Under the pieces are notes generated by a model that worked only from the letters and a program-made list of their open reading frames with translations, did no database searches and was not told where the DNA came from. From Candidatus Aceula lacicola (GTDB lineage: Bacteria > Omnitrophota > Gorgyraeia > Zapsychrales > Aceulaceae), in NCBI GenBank assembly GCA_030765785.1, contig JAVCCC010000043.1, positions 1-43,643 on the forward strand: a DNA stretch of 43,643 nucleotides, given 5' to 3'. How positions within the stretch are numbered: the first letter of the stretch is position 1; the number at the start of each line of letters is the position of its first letter. Below are positions 43,545 through 43,643 of the stretch, piece after piece. Position numbers and translations under genes: made by a program.

Positions 43545-43643
43545 TTTCTCCTCCCGATAATTGGTTAAAACTAAAACGACTTAGAACAGCACGGCGCTGC
43601 ACTTGCCGAAAAAAATCCAAACAAAGTCATAAATTTAAAAAAG

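Overview
The window looks like chromosomal DNA from a Gram-negative, AT-rich bacterium of the Omnitrophota (former candidate phylum OP3, near the PVC group). The reasons are lipid A genes (msbA, lpxB), lipoproteins with lipoboxes, AsmA and Bat proteins, a glycine-zipper lipoprotein with a PVC-style C-terminus, and above all a 2702-residue exported protein. The first ~340 and last ~90 residues of that protein resemble modules I associate with very large Omnitrophota proteins. The phylum is assigned from memory of these families; no search was run. Almost all genes are on the minus strand; only the gfo/idh-lpxB pair is on the plus strand.

Layout in minus-strand transcription order. (1) 43544-43098: glycine-zipper lipoprotein with its own terminator. 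(2) 42834-34726: the giant exported protein, carrying an almost intact phosphoglycerate kinase domain and a degenerate HMG-CoA-lyase-like (DRE-TIM) barrel; it has its own promoter and a strong terminator. (3) 34629-28641: a tight operon of PilZ protein, exported MEMO-AMMECR1 fusion, exported helical-barrel protein, AsmA, PD-(D/E)XK nuclease with four cysteines, and a previously overlooked 51-residue lipoprotein. (4) 28471-21725: PilZ/coiled-coil membrane protein, YgjP-like metalloprotease, YggU, YqeY, CE4 deacetylase, cellobiose-phosphorylase-like enzyme. (5) 21512-13504: a full MoxR-Bat (aerotolerance-type) operon, followed by a stand-alone receiver protein. (6) 12996-10946 (plus): Gfo/Idh dehydrogenase and LpxB, divergent from msbA (10822-9029); the two promoters overlap back to back. 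(7) 8877-6209: rpsB-tsf-pyrH-frr. (8) 6191-5865: tRNA-Lys, tRNA-Leu, tRNA-Gly. (9) 5817-1: ptsN, yvcK, ptsH, ptsI, sugar nucleotidyltransferase, metK, and the first ten codons of a further gene.

How the genes fit together: the centre serves translation and envelope building (lipid A synthesis and flipping); the PTS proteins appear without a sugar permease, so they probably regulate rather than transport; YvcK and the nucleotidyltransferase point to cell-wall precursor control. The Bat cluster is a membrane-anchored VWA/TPR complex driven by a MoxR ATPase. The most unusual part is the right-hand 15 kb, where a giant secreted protein built from metabolic-enzyme folds neighbours an operon of exported and envelope proteins of unknown purpose.

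Several starts were moved inward from the longest possible frame on the basis of ribosome binding sites and family alignment; each is stated in its entry. No rRNA, CRISPR array, insertion sequence or prophage was seen. No stretch above 300 bases lacks genes; the longest gaps are 5818-6208 (three tRNAs) and 42835-43097 (promoter and terminator).
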